The notes below the pieces were generated by a model, which was given only the letters and a program-made list of their open reading frames with translations, made no database searches and was not told where the DNA came from. 24,889 nt of DNA, from assembly GCF_000341285.1 (NCBI RefSeq), contig NW_005178438.1, forward strand, positions 1 to 24,889. Direction: 5' to 3'. Numbering within the stretch: position 1 is the stretch's first letter; every line of letters begins with the position of its first letter. Of this stretch, positions 1 to 8,784 are shown piece by piece. This stretch comes from Galdieria sulphuraria (lineage: Eukaryota; Rhodophyta; Bangiophyceae; Galdieriales; Galdieriaceae). Position numbers and translations under genes: made by a program.

Positions 1-288
1 AATGGAAGGTTTTCAACTGCTATGCAAGTGGAAGAAGGAAATACACGAAGCGAACAAAGGGTTGCAGCATCCAGTTCTTTGTCTTCGTCATTTGATTGGA
101 ATACTTTCCNAAGAGACCGTTGTGGTCTTTCTGAAGAAGATGTTGCCTATTGTTTGCCCAAGCTGTCCTTCANAGGAANGANAGATTNGAGTGGCGNGAC
201 AACAGAGTTTCTTTNGAAGTGCGGTATCGATAGTCCTTCACNAAGATTGCGAATTATGTNAGGAATACGACAGCTTTNAGCAAAGTAG
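1..288 (+). CDS. C-terminal part of a SAM-domain-like protein (5' truncated, contains Ns)
   Basis: Frame 1 is open from the first base to a TAG at 286-288 and gives about 95 residues; an ATG lies at 22 but the frame is open upstream of it, so the start is probably outside the window. The second half looks like the end of a SAM domain, a small helical protein-interaction fold: after a Leu-Ser-Glu-Glu segment comes a pattern around 'KCGIDSPS', then 'RLRIM' and 'GIRQL', the usual 'xLGI..xGxRxkILxxIxxL' ending. Ten positions are N. Read as T, each N gives Leu, Ile, Met or Val in this frame and completes the hydrophobic pattern of the helices. The Ns are discussed as a finding. SAM assignment is by eye only. 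Partner and process are unknown. Confidence 0.45.
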   Translation, partial: NGRFSTAMQVEEGNTRSEQRVAASSSLSSSFDWNTFXRDRCGLSEEDVAYCLPKLSFXGXXDXSGXTTEFLXKCGIDSPSXRLRIMXGIRQLXAK

Positions 289-299
289 CTTTTATGGAC

Positions 300-618
300 T
301 AGTTTGTGGTATGCCCATGATTTCCCTGTAGAAGATGATGGAAGCCTTATAGAAGTCGTAGTCCTAATAAAGACATGTAATTTTTGTTTTTATCTCACTG
401 CAAAGTCATTACGAGCTTAGTAACTTGAGATATCTTGCCAATATGCTGAGGAAGCAAAAAGCTTCTGTTTAGTTGTTCTTTATTCAGATTCATCTACAAA
501 AGTGTTGGCAATCTATTTAGATAAACTTGCACTTCTTTTACCGTTTGCAAATGTTAGTTACGCTTCCGTAGATATAGATTTCAATTTCCTTATCGCGTTT
601 TGGCAGGATTGTTATTGA
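300..618 (+). pseudogene. Possible phosducin-like / thioredoxin-fold gene fragment
   Basis: Two coding-like pieces can be joined through a possible 72-nt GT-AG intron (358-429). The first ends 'DDGSLIEV' at 357. The second, 430-615, reads 'ISCQYAEEAKSFCLVVLYSD', then a segment containing 'LDKLALLLPF' and 'SVDIDFNF', before a stop at 616-618. This has the layout of phosducin-like proteins (co-chaperones of the CCT chaperonin): an acidic '(G)xxxEI..xxY..E' entry, a beta strand 'VVxLY', a 'hLxxLA' helix and a 'xxVDI' strand. The next strand, normally after a Pro-Thr-Leu turn, is not continuous, although a stretch near 676-750 ('FFRDHKAKQSSLKEF') might belong to it. No start codon is evident; the frame runs upstream into the TAG at 286-288. 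It may be a decayed gene or a spliced gene whose exons I cannot place. The family call is tentative. Confidence 0.3.
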
Positions 619-1029
619 AAAATGTTCTTGACATAACTGACGAGGATGAAAGCATATAATGTCATCAAGATAAGTATATTCATTTTTTAGAGATCACAAG
701 GCCAAACAAAGTTCACTGAAAGAGTTCAAATGTTCTGATACGCAGTAGGCTGAATTTGCATCTGTTGAAACACGAACCAGCACGCTGTTCATTGCCACAC
801 TTGAACTTCAAGTGAACTCGACTTTGAGGTAACTTCTTTAAGGAAGATGTTCTGAAATAACACTAAATATGAATAACATGACCCAAAGTATTATAGCTCA
901 CAAAAGAGCTTAAGGTTCCCTCTTTGTTATTTTAAACTTATTTTTCAATACTACTTATCCTTAGATAATGAAGAATCTGTTTCAAGCCATCTAAAAGCAA
1001 CAATTCCCAACTTTTCATACTTAAGAAGA
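619..1029. other. No convincing gene; possible remnant of the preceding fragment
   Basis: AT-rich sequence with interrupted coding-like stretches on the plus strand (about 676-835), too broken to call. No RNA gene or repeat was recognised. Confidence 0.3.
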
Positions 1030-1031
1030 CG

Positions 1032-3086
1032 ATGGTTGAGTGTAATGTTTCAAACCGATACAACCCATATGTAGTAAACCGTGAAAGGGATGTTTTTCGA
1101 GTGACAGAAGAACTGTATGATCTTCGTAACAGTCGAAAGCAACTCAGGGGTTTAACATGTCCCCCATCTTTTTGGCTCTCGCAAAACTACGTTTTGTTAA
1201 ACCTATTTGGAGTTGGTTCGAAGGTTTGTCGAGACTTTCCTGTCGACTTTTGCTTCGGACCTTTCGAGCAGAATCTTTTTGGAGAAGCTGAAAAAGGCTT
1301 CGTTGCTTTATGTAGATCAAAGGGAGTTGGAGCCCACACTTGAGAGGACTTTGTACTTTTTATTGTACCGATCAGCTTGTAATCAGATGGGTCTACAGTT
1401 TATGAAGCCTACAGACACATTCCTCCTTGTTCAAAGTTTCTAATTCCAGAGCTACGGAAGACTTTGGGCATTCCTTCTGATCAATATCTTGCTATAGCTT
1501 TTGATGAAGTTGGTGTCCTAGACGAAAGTCTCGACGAGTTTCATTTCAAAAGGACCCATGACGGTAGAGTTCTACCATACAACGACTTTTTCGGTATTAT
1601 TCGTGAGTTGTGCGAAGAACCCTACTTGTTTTTTATTGTTGTTGGGAAAAGTGAAGGCTTCAATATATACAATTACGTAGCTTCAGTCTCAAGGGTTCAG
1701 TTAGTATTTATTCCTCTTGCGCCGCTTGAGAAACATAGTATCGTGGAACACTTGGAGAAAAGTTCTTCCTTTTTATTCACTGGGAGCCCAAAGGTTTCAG
1801 AAATTCTTTGTCACAAAGACTTCTCAACTAGTGAACTTGCAGAATTGTTGTTGGAATTGACTGGTGGTGTTCCTGGTTTACTTGTTCGAGCAATCAGTTA
1901 CCTTTTGCTGTATAAATCATCCAACAACAATTTCTTATTATCTAAGAAAACCTTCTTGATCATAATGAATAGCTTTCTAGTAACAAATTATTGTGTTGCG
2001 CCATTCTTACCTCGTCTGATAAGTCTCAGTGAGCAGCGTAAGCGCTTGTTAAGAATGCTTACGTTATTATCTTTGTATCGTATTCGATTTGATTTTGATG
2101 AAACTGTGCAAATAAGCTCAAATTCTGATGTGTTTTTGTTTGATCTAGTTACAGATATGTGTCTCTATCGTCGATTGGTTATAGAACCAGACCGCAACGA
2201 ACGCTATGAAGTATTGATTCCCAAGTTACTGATTAAATATATTGACCAAGGCGTAAAGGATGATCGTTTAGAATGGTTACTTTTACAAACTCTCAAGTCT
2301 CAATCTGTTGAATTCTTTTATGAGTCGAAATGTCGAATTTTAGAAGGTCTTATTGCGACACTGTTTTATTTACACTTTTCTCGGCATCCTACAAACAGCT
2401 CAATGTTTTCTACTCTTGGTCAATTGTCTCGTGTTTGGAATGAAATGAATTTACAATTTTCTTCCGAATCTGCTGCTTATTATATGAAATCTATACATTA
2501 TACCAGAACTGTATCAGGAACAGAGAGAATGACATTTGGAAGCAATGATGAATGGGAAAGGATAGTGGAAGAAATGTTAGAATTTGAAAAGATATATATT
2601 CCATTTCATTCAACACTCCATAGTCCAGATATATTATTCAAGTTGCATGGAAGAACGAATGAGAAGAACTTGATGATGGTGGGTATTGCTTGTAAAGGAA
2701 GATGGAGTCGTAATGGTATTCGATGGAATGAAATTTTGGAAGAAGCTCACAAGTTTTTAAAACCAGTGCATGATCAAGCATTGACTAGTCATCCTACATG
2801 GCATTGTATGTTGATTATTATGAGTACTCAATTAGCAACCAACGTATCTGAGGACTTGAATCATTCTAGTCGTTGTTATTCATCTGGCGATAGTGTTGAA
2901 GATTTCGTGATTCCTCACAACTGTGAATTGGTTATTCTTTCTGAAGCCGATGTAGAAAACTTTATTGGCAAAGACATTTTATCGAATTTAAGGAACGCTT
3001 TCAAGTCTGTGGATAATCCACATTCGAGAAATATTGGCATTGCAACCCTACAAGAAATAGTTTTATCTCTTTCCAAAAATATTTAA
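1032..3086 (+). pseudogene. NTPase / PD-(D/E)XK nuclease-like protein (Crinkler-RHS or archaeal-ATPase type), 5' part not intact
   Basis: A 540-codon open stretch (1464-3086) is preceded by coding-like sequence that is not in one frame, so the gene as read is incomplete or broken at its 5' end. I could not find a clear Walker A. The long stretch starts with a Walker-B-like 'AIAFDEVG' (about residues 11-17), then an 'LTGGVPGLL' motif (about 132-140) typical of STAND/AAA-like ATPases after the sensor region, then a probable winged helix rich in Leu, Arg and Phe (about 180-260). The C-terminal third has 'SPDILF' (near residue 388) and 'VGIACKGRW' (near 410), the spacing and form of a PD-(D/E)XK nuclease core. 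NTPase plus restriction-type nuclease is the architecture of eukaryotic Crinkler/RHS-type proteins; Galdieria genomes are also known for an expanded archaeal-type ATPase family. Function is inferred from motifs only. I treat it as a fossil and do not itemise the breaks (probably one to three). Confidence 0.4.
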
Positions 3087-3984
3087 GAATATCTTGTTTT
3101 AATATCTGAGAAATTTTCTAAAACAAATAATTTTCAAAAGTTGTTGTAAATCGGGGGCTGTTTTATATGACACTGTCAAAAACTATATCAAACTTTTGAA
3201 AAATTTATAATTCTGACCACAGTTGCATGGTTTGGATGATGCACTTGTAGTCACTAGTTGTATAATGCTTGAATTAAGATTATAACAATAATGCTAAAGG
3301 CTTATCTATTTTTCCGTTGAAAACTATATAATAGATTCGACTTTGGACAATCTTCGAAACTTGACAACTTGTATTCATGTTTGTCTTTAGTCTTCTACTA
3401 TTTGTTTTGAGAAAGAATATGGGGTTTATTCTTATCCGATCAGAAGAGCTTATTGAAAGGGATTCTGCAATTCCAAGTTTGTTACTTTTTTACGATATAT
3501 ACATTTCAACTTGATGTTCTAAGGGTCTCATCACCAAATGAAGATGGTGGAGTATATCTCGTAAGGAAAGTTGAGAAAACCACACCGTATTGACCTTATT
3601 CCGTGTTATAGTTTTGAAAAGGTATTTTCTCCGTACTGAAGGATCTAATAACAAAGCACTAGACGAATTTTTGAATCTATTCATAAAACCAATGAAAAAC
3701 TTAGCAACAACCAAACTTTTGCTGTCACTTATGTAGCATATGAACTCTTTGTGAAAAAGATTCACATTTCCAAAGTTTCAATACCTGTGTATATTATGAA
3801 AAGAATTTTCAAGCAAGCTTTCCAAACTGACTTTGCGCTGTTATCAATTCAATTATAAGGACATTTTGGAAGATTGATAATAATAATAATATTCTTAATG
3901 AATCTGTCTTACAAAATATATATGGAAATCGCTCACAAGACAACAGAGAATTTTTAAAAATGTTTTCCTATTTCAAAAGTTTTT
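3087..3984. other. Unassigned interval with possible 5' exons of the following gene
   Basis: A TATA-like 'ACTATATAATAG' (about 3324-3335) is followed by ATGs at 3378 and 3420 and by coding-like plus-strand pieces. One good 51-nt GT-AG intron candidate (GTAAGG...TTATAG, about 3559-3609) precedes a frame containing 'LLKRYFLRTEGSNNKALDEF'. I could not connect these in one frame. The 91-codon minus-strand frame at 3490-3765 is probably a shadow. A short TAA repeat lies near 3879-3893. Confidence 0.25.
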
Positions 3985-6407
3985 ATGGTGACCTGGTCAA
4001 ATATAATCAGTTACAGTATACAAGATGCAATTAAACCCCACCCAATGGTTTTGGTACCACTTGATCTTTCATTAATATCCAGGTAAATCATACTAGTCTT
4101 GACTTTTCAAAAGTACTAAATACGACCTGTAGAGGTTTCTTGTCATTGAGGCTTTAAGGGAAAATTCGCCTCGACGACGACATATTGCCTTGTATACGTG
4201 GATTAACATGATGGGAGCTTAGTCATCAATTAGTGAAACTGCTGAACAAGGAAATATTATTTCATTTGTGTTTCAATATTTCGATGGGAATTTTTATGAA
4301 GGAGATGACATTCATTCACCACTCTCATATTTGTCTCTGATTGCATAGACCAACCGAATACAAATATTGTTCATGAAAAGGCATAGCATTATTTGTTACA
4401 TGTAACACTTCCGGTCCGTCGGCAGTTTTTGGACCATAATGGAGAGATTTATCAGAAAAAGAATCAAGGAACAAGGTAGAAAGCATTCATATGCTTGAAA
4501 GTCTTCCTGTGAGAATGGAAAGAATGGAACCTATAGTATATACTGTGTTTTCTATGCTGCTCTTTGCTCATATCTTAAAAAATTTCTCTCTTCATTGGAA
4601 ACGTACTTTGTTAGTAATGAAGTCATGTTCCTCTTTCAAAGTATGTCTCTTCTTTTCATTCCGGAGTATCAGGACATGTTACTGCGTCAAGAACAACATA
4701 TCCTTCCAATGTATAAAGCATTCTTATTCAATGAAGATGGTATTTTCATTCCTCAACTAAACAATCAAGAGGACCCGACTTTGATACTTCGTGTACTAAA
4801 AACGTTACAAAGTCGACTAGTGAGTCATCTTTCGAAGAAAAGACAGAATCATCGCAACTGCTTTTACTGGAATCAAATGAGAGTTTTTCACTTGAGAAGG
4901 AGTTTCTGATATTCGAGCAAAAGCACAAAAAATTTCTGCTTCCAATATTACAACAAACTGACTTGGAAGCGAATAATATATCTGCTATTGAGCCTATTGG
5001 AAGTACGGAATATACCAATCAAGTTCTTTCAAGGGAGTTTAGAAATAATGAGAACCGCATATTGAAGAGCGGAATATATTATGATTATGGACAGCTTTAT
5101 TTAAGAACACTTGCTCGTCGATCTGCAAGTGGCTCTGTCACGGAACGGTTAACGATTCCTTCTCGTTGTCAATTGAGCGTTTGTTCTATTATTAGCTTGA
5201 AACAATTTCTTGGATTGAAGACTTGTGACCGACTAGAAAAGAATTTTTGTAAACGATAACAGCGCTTCATCAGATTATAATTTAGTTCTCTTGAGTTCTG
5301 CATTTACATGCGTGGAAGCTATCATTTCGTCTATTTCAGGAATAGGTGATAATCTACCGAGCGACAACAGGATAAAGTAACGAAAGCTAGAATCGGTACA
5401 GTAATCAGAAATTCTACAAAGCCAGAATGATTATTTCGTTCTCCAGATACTTGCAAACAAAAGTTACAACATCGTGGCTTCAAAAACTGAAATCAAGACA
5501 TTCATATCACAGAATCTCCTTCTGCTCTTTGCCTCTTGACTACAAGGACTTTATTTTTGTATACGAAAAAAAAGAGTTTACTGTGTGAAACAACGATCTC
5601 CTATCACAGGAGGATAGCTTTCTAAAGTACAGTTTTTCAAAAGTACCAAAACGAAAATAGTTGTGTGATAATTCTCCAAGTTGCTGTTGTTGTGTTTATT
5701 ATGCTCAACTAACTTAGTGTGGACAATCAAAAGGGTAAAACTCAAAACAGCTTGCCTTTCGAAGGCTGTGAATCATCTTGTCAATTTTGAACGTGGCTGA
5801 GTTTCAACGGCAACACAGTTATAAACTTTAGTGGATTGCTGTAAATACTGCCATATATCTAGTCAGAAAAAATATTCAATATTCTTTTCTCTCTTAGAAA
5901 CGGCATAGTCCACTAGTGAAACTTGTAGAAAGTATTCAGAAGCAAGGTGTGGAACAGACTAACGCTCTGCAAAGTAGACACAGTGAAATAGATAAAGCTG
6001 TTTCCAAACAGCGTTCAGAAATACCAGCGTTCACTATCTTTATGTATCGAAAAGGGTGGTTTTCATATCTTCGGGATAGCAGAAAAAATATGTGCCTCCT
6101 ATTGTTAAAGAACTAACAGGCCTACTGTTGTTTATCTGCGCATTTAGTTACATGCTTCATCTAACTTTTGGAAACAACTTGAGCTTCACGGCCCAGTATA
6201 TAAGCTCTACCGTAATTTCTGTTTACATTCTCCATTAGAAGAAAAAGGTTCGTGTTGAGGAAGAAGAAGGCAGGTAGGAAAAGTATACAAGCTACTTGGC
6301 GTGGAGCAGACCATCTTTTGACTTGCTTTCTGAATCGAGAATTTTCCAGTTTATTCCTTTTGTGTCGTCAAGCAATCTCCCCCTTAGTAACTGTTTTTTG
6401 TCAATAG
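3985..6407 (+). CDS. Candidate gamma-tubulin complex component (GCP/Spc97-98-like), multi-exon model
   Basis: Single-frame reading fails here, but short GT-AG introns join many segments in phase: exons 3985-4082, 4159-4191, 4234-about 4345, 4426-4475, 4537-4710, 4770 to about 5250, then about 5422-5558, 5610-5642, about 5898-6000, 6083-6195 and 6239-6407 (TAG). Clean introns are 4083-4158, 4192-4233, 4476-4536, 4711-4769, 5559-5609 and 6196-6238. GCP-like cues, from memory of the family, are 'FVFQYFDGNFYEGDD' (compare the conserved IDG turn of GRIP1), 'CVFYAALCSYLKKFLSSLE' (compare 'QALCxALxxxLxxYxxxLxxLE'), 'RLEKNFFLLSSAF' across a 37-nt candidate intron near 5250 (compare the GRIP2 'LxxYFLLxxGDF'), and a final region with 'VKELTGLLLFICAF' and a terminal helix pair. 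GCPs build the microtubule-nucleating gamma-tubulin complex. Several junctions (4346-4425, about 5250-5425, 5643-5897, 6001-6082) are unresolved, so the true start, exon set and intactness are open; it could also be two genes or a decaying one. Confidence 0.38.
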
Positions 6408-7009
6408 AAGTCTTCCCTATTTCACAAGAAAATATTCCAAAAGTCGAAGTTGTGTTCAAAGCTAGTACAAGTTCTGTCCTCTTTCGGATTATTTTTATTT
6501 TACACCGAAGACTTGAACATGAGACTAACTTAAAATCTCTCGTTCTGGAAAAAACAAAAGAAATATTTTCTTAGGATGAGGTGCGGAAAAAAGCATAAGA
6601 GACCAACTAGGCAGCATAGAAAGAATAAACTACAGAATAAACATTGGTGAACAATGTGCCCATTGATCGTCAGCAAGAAAATATATTTGGAAATTCCATT
6701 TTTTTTAAAGATCAACTGCCGAGTCAAGAGTGTACCATTCTATTCACTCTATAGGTCACTTATAACGCTTTGTGGAGCAACTTTGAAACAAAGGATGGGA
6801 AAGGTTAAAAGTTTCACAACATAGTTACGCTTGTTGAATGAAAATATTTAGAAGAAATGGCATGATATGTTTCATCATGGATTTTCTCAATTTGAAGCAA
6901 TGCAAGACCATTCTTTATATATCGGACTGTAAGAAAACAAACAAATCTTATCATCAAATTCAAATACTTTCAACGAGATCATATAACTTTCATAGAGATT
7001 AGGGATTCA
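6408..7009. other. Intergenic, probable convergent 3' ends
   Basis: Lies between the plus-strand candidate ending at 6407 and the minus-strand sugar porter ending at 7010. An open stretch at 6296-6574 reads in another frame over the last exon of the candidate and beyond. I see no family resemblance in it and regard it as chance. Nothing else was recognised. Confidence 0.4.
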
Positions 7010-8712
7010 TCATTGCTCCACAACATAGGTGTGATATTCATCATTTTTCGATTTCAGTCTAGTCATTACGTTTCTTATCACCTGTATTCCTTTAGCAACA
7101 TTTCTTTCCATTATGCCTTGAATACCAGAATTCATAACTTCCTTTACTTCTTCAAGAGTTCGTCCTTTTGTCTCCGGAAAGATGAAAAATAGGACGACCA
7201 TAAAGAATGCAGTAAAGCCAGTGTAAAGTCCATAGACTCCCTTTACTCCAATAGCATCTACTTGCCTGCTGAATGTGAATGTAGTCACAAAGGCACTTGC
7301 AAATATCCAAAATGCAGACCAAGCTGCTCCGATGCTCCTAACTTCGGTTTCATACAGTTCTCCTGCCATTACCCATTGAATTGCTGAAATTCCAATATTA
7401 TTAAACGCCCCATAGAGAAGTAATCCAATTAGGTAAAGTTCAGCCCTTTCACTTAATTTCGATAATGGCACGTAAAAAGATGTTAAGGATAAAATGATAG
7501 CAATAATTTGAGGAGGAAATGTATACATAAGAAGAGGTCTCCTTCCGACTCTATCTAATAAAAAAAATGGAAGTCCTGCCCAACATGTAGACCAAAAGTT
7601 AATGGGAAGTAATGCGTAAACAGATGTTGTAACTGTAAGTCCTAATTTTTCAAGAATAGTAATCATATAATAGCCAATGGCAGTAGCTCCAGAAAATTGC
7701 GAGGACATCCCTAATACAGCACCGATATAGAAAGGAGTTCGAACTCGTCTATTTGTAAATATTAGCTTTATAGCATCTGAGTAAGTAGTTCGATTTTTCA
7801 AATCATCCTCGACGTCATCTCTCATCTTCTCCAATTCAAAGCGAGAAATGGCATTGTCGAATCTCAGTCTACTCCAAGAGGAAACGAGCTGTTTTTCTTT
7901 CTTCCACATAATGAGCCATCTAGGACTCTCAGGAAGAATTAGAAGACCACAAAATTGGATCAAACCAGCCAAGAACTCAGCGCCTGCCATAAATCTCCAC
8001 TTCCAAATAGGTTTTACTTGAATAAAAATGCTAGCTACCACATAGGCTGTTGGTGAACCAGCCATTTGAAACCAGTTAAAAATACTTAGATGTCCGCCTC
8101 TTCCATGGGCAGGTGCACATTCAGCAACATATATTGGAATGTTCATAGCTTCTAATCCCATTCCAATTCCTAACAAATATCTTCCTCCTAAAAGTACAGA
8201 AAAGTTTTTGGCGGCAGTTTGCATAACAGAGCCTCCAAAACAAATTGCTGCTGATATTTGCAGGGCTCTTTTTCTGCCAAGATACTCACCAATTGGAATT
8301 GCACTATAGGTTCAGTAAGTAACATTCTTACGAAATTCAAGATGAAAACTTACAACACTGTTCCAACGGCAGTAGCAAGTGAAAATGCTGAAGCAATATA
8401 TGACCATTGATTGTCATTCAAGTTCAAATCAGGCATAGCAAATACTTCAATGGTGGCTAAAATTCCTTGGTCCATACCCATCATAATAGAGCCAAAAGCA
8501 ACAAAGAATAGCAAGAATTTCATAGTTGCTGTCAAATGCTGTTTCTTGAACAAATCTTCATGGCATACTTTACCCCCATTTTCTAGATGAGATAGAGTCT
8601 GCTCTTTAGGTTGCTCAACCTCACCGGTCATTTCGTCTATCCCCATAGGGTCCTGTGATTTTTCACCGTCTATGAATCCTTCAACAAAGGCTGAACTGTT
8701 AAGCTGAGGCAT
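7010..8712 (-). CDS. MFS sugar porter (hexose/polyol transporter family), two exons
   Basis: Twelve-helix major facilitator of the sugar porter family, expected to move a monosaccharide or polyol with protons across the plasma membrane. Exon 1 is 8712-8354, intron 8353-8304 (50 nt, GTAAGT...TATAG), exon 2 8303-7010; the spliced product is 550 residues. Family marks are visible in order: 'GEYLGRKR' (about 125-132), 'PESPRW' (about 244-249), a helix-7 'QFSGATAIGYY' (about 322-332), 'DRVGRRP' (about 370-376), 'GELYETEVRS' and 'PETKGR' (about 496-501). The N-terminus is about 65 residues of acidic, soluble sequence before helix 1. I chose the ATG at 8712 ('MPQLNSSAFVEG') because the neighbouring paralogue starts the same way ('MPALGSTSFVKG'); the frame is open three codons upstream but only from TTG. 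Substrate cannot be told from sequence. No lesions seen. Confidence 0.93.
8304..8353 (-). other. Spliceosomal intron of the sugar porter
   Basis: 50-nt intron with GTAAGT donor and CTATAG acceptor, phase 2, splitting the codon for Phe120 in '...TVF|AIP'. The pseudogene copy at 11209-12899 has an intron at exactly the same place, which supports both models. Confidence 0.9.
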
Positions 8713-8775
8713 TGAGACCAACTTATCGTTCCAAAAGAAAAAAACAAAGTATTGGCGAAGACAGGAGAAACTCTT

Positions 8776-8784
8776 TATTTTATA
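8776..8784 (-). promoter_or_regulatory. TATA-like box of the sugar porter
   Basis: TATAAAATA on the minus strand, 64-72 nt upstream of the ATG at 8712. Position fits a TATA box with a short leader. No experimental support. Confidence 0.35.

Noticed and set aside
2-331. 109-codon frame running from the left edge
   Set aside because: It is open only because its ten would-be stop codons have N as first base; frame 1 gives the sensible protein.
3490-3765. 91-codon minus-strand frame
   Set aside because: No motif, and it lies opposite plus-strand sequence with a good intron candidate; likely a shadow.
4746-5018. 90-codon minus-strand frame
   Set aside because: Cys/Ser/Phe-rich reading opposite an acidic plus-strand exon of the GCP candidate; typical antisense shadow.
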